From: Deltaproteobacteria bacterium | GTDB taxonomy: Bacteria > Myxococcota_A > UBA796 > UBA2385 | DNA length: 15,608 nucleotides | Direction: 5' to 3' | NCBI GenBank assembly: GCA_015489145.1 | Contig: WGAH01000122.1 | Coordinates: 1 to 15,608, forward strand | Shown here: positions 15,517 through 15,608 of the stretch, one piece after another | Numbering within the stretch: the first letter of the stretch is position 1 | Layout of the letters: every line of letters starts with the position of its first letter | Translations under genes and position numbers: made by a program | Notes under the pieces: model-generated | The model's input: only the letters and a program-made list of their open reading frames with translations | What the model was told of the DNA's origin: nothing | The model's database searches: none

Positions 15517-15592
15517 GGGGGAGTAGCTCAGTTGGGAGAGCGCTGGAATCGCACTCCAGAGGGCGGGGGTTCGAGTCCCCTCTCCTCCACCA
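15517..15592 (+). tRNA. tRNA-Ala, anticodon CGC
   Basis: A complete 76-nt cloverleaf. The acceptor stem GGGGGAG (15517-15523) pairs with CTCCTCC (15582-15588). D arm is 15526-15541. The anticodon stem CTGGA/TCCAG (15543-15547, 15555-15559) encloses loop ATCGCAC with anticodon CGC at 15550-15552. The variable loop is AGGGC, and the T arm is GGGGG-TTCGAGT-CCCCT. Discriminator A is at 15589 and encoded CCA at 15590-15592. Position 3-70 is a G-U pair, the main identity element of alanine tRNA, which confirms the anticodon call. It reads GCG, a codon used heavily in GC-rich genomes. Confidence 0.97.
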
Positions 15593-15608
15593 CCTCGGCC
15601 CCTCCGGC

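Overview
The window is a very GC-rich (well above 70% by eye) piece of a Gram-negative bacterial chromosome with tightly packed housekeeping genes. An outer-membrane LPS-assembly lipoprotein (LptE type), a PilZ domain of the kind common in myxobacteria and relatives, GTG starts and very strong G/C third positions suggest a deltaproteobacterium in the broad sense (Myxococcota, Binatota or similar). The phylum is an inference; no 16S gene is present. I see no insertion sequence, prophage, CRISPR array or transfer scar.

Layout: (1) 1-1708: the end of an lptE-like gene overlapping holA (DNA polymerase III delta), converging on rpsT (ribosomal protein S20, minus strand). (2) 1709-2045: a gene-free divergent region with a promoter candidate for each flank. 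(3) 2046-5681: ugd (UDP-glucose dehydrogenase), lepA (elongation factor 4) and a small membrane-anchored protein with two periplasmic cysteines. (4) 5682-8509: a pyrimidine operon, pyrR-pyrB-pyrC', with ATGA and 8-nt overlaps. (5) 8510-11845: greA followed 9 nt later by a 931-residue RecG-like protein. (6) 11846-13847: a START/COQ10-like lipid-binding protein converging on an alpha/beta hydrolase, which diverges from a PilZ protein. (7) 13848-15592: a GT-C type membrane glycosyltransferase and tRNA-Ala(CGC).

Two genes stand out because they keep a family fold and an intact reading frame but have lost catalytic residues. The third pyrimidine gene is a dihydroorotase homologue without the metal-binding HxH pair and without a third histidine. 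This matches the non-catalytic PyrC' that scaffolds aspartate transcarbamoylase in Pseudomonas. The gene after greA is a RecG homologue in which Walker A, DEQH, TATP, motif V, motif VI and the C-terminal TRG motif are all altered. It also has a roughly 110-residue Ala/Pro/Glu linker and a poly-arginine tail. It looks like a pseudohelicase, and its coupling to greA, a factor that rescues backtracked RNA polymerase, makes it the best candidate here for an undescribed function.

Regulation: a small set of promoter-like elements recurs (TTGACA/TTGACC with a -10 starting TAG), seen before rpsT, ugd and the tRNA. A shared 14-nt element containing GATAGGGG lies before pyrR and before the START gene. 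A PyrR-loop-like sequence overlaps the pyrR ribosome-binding site.
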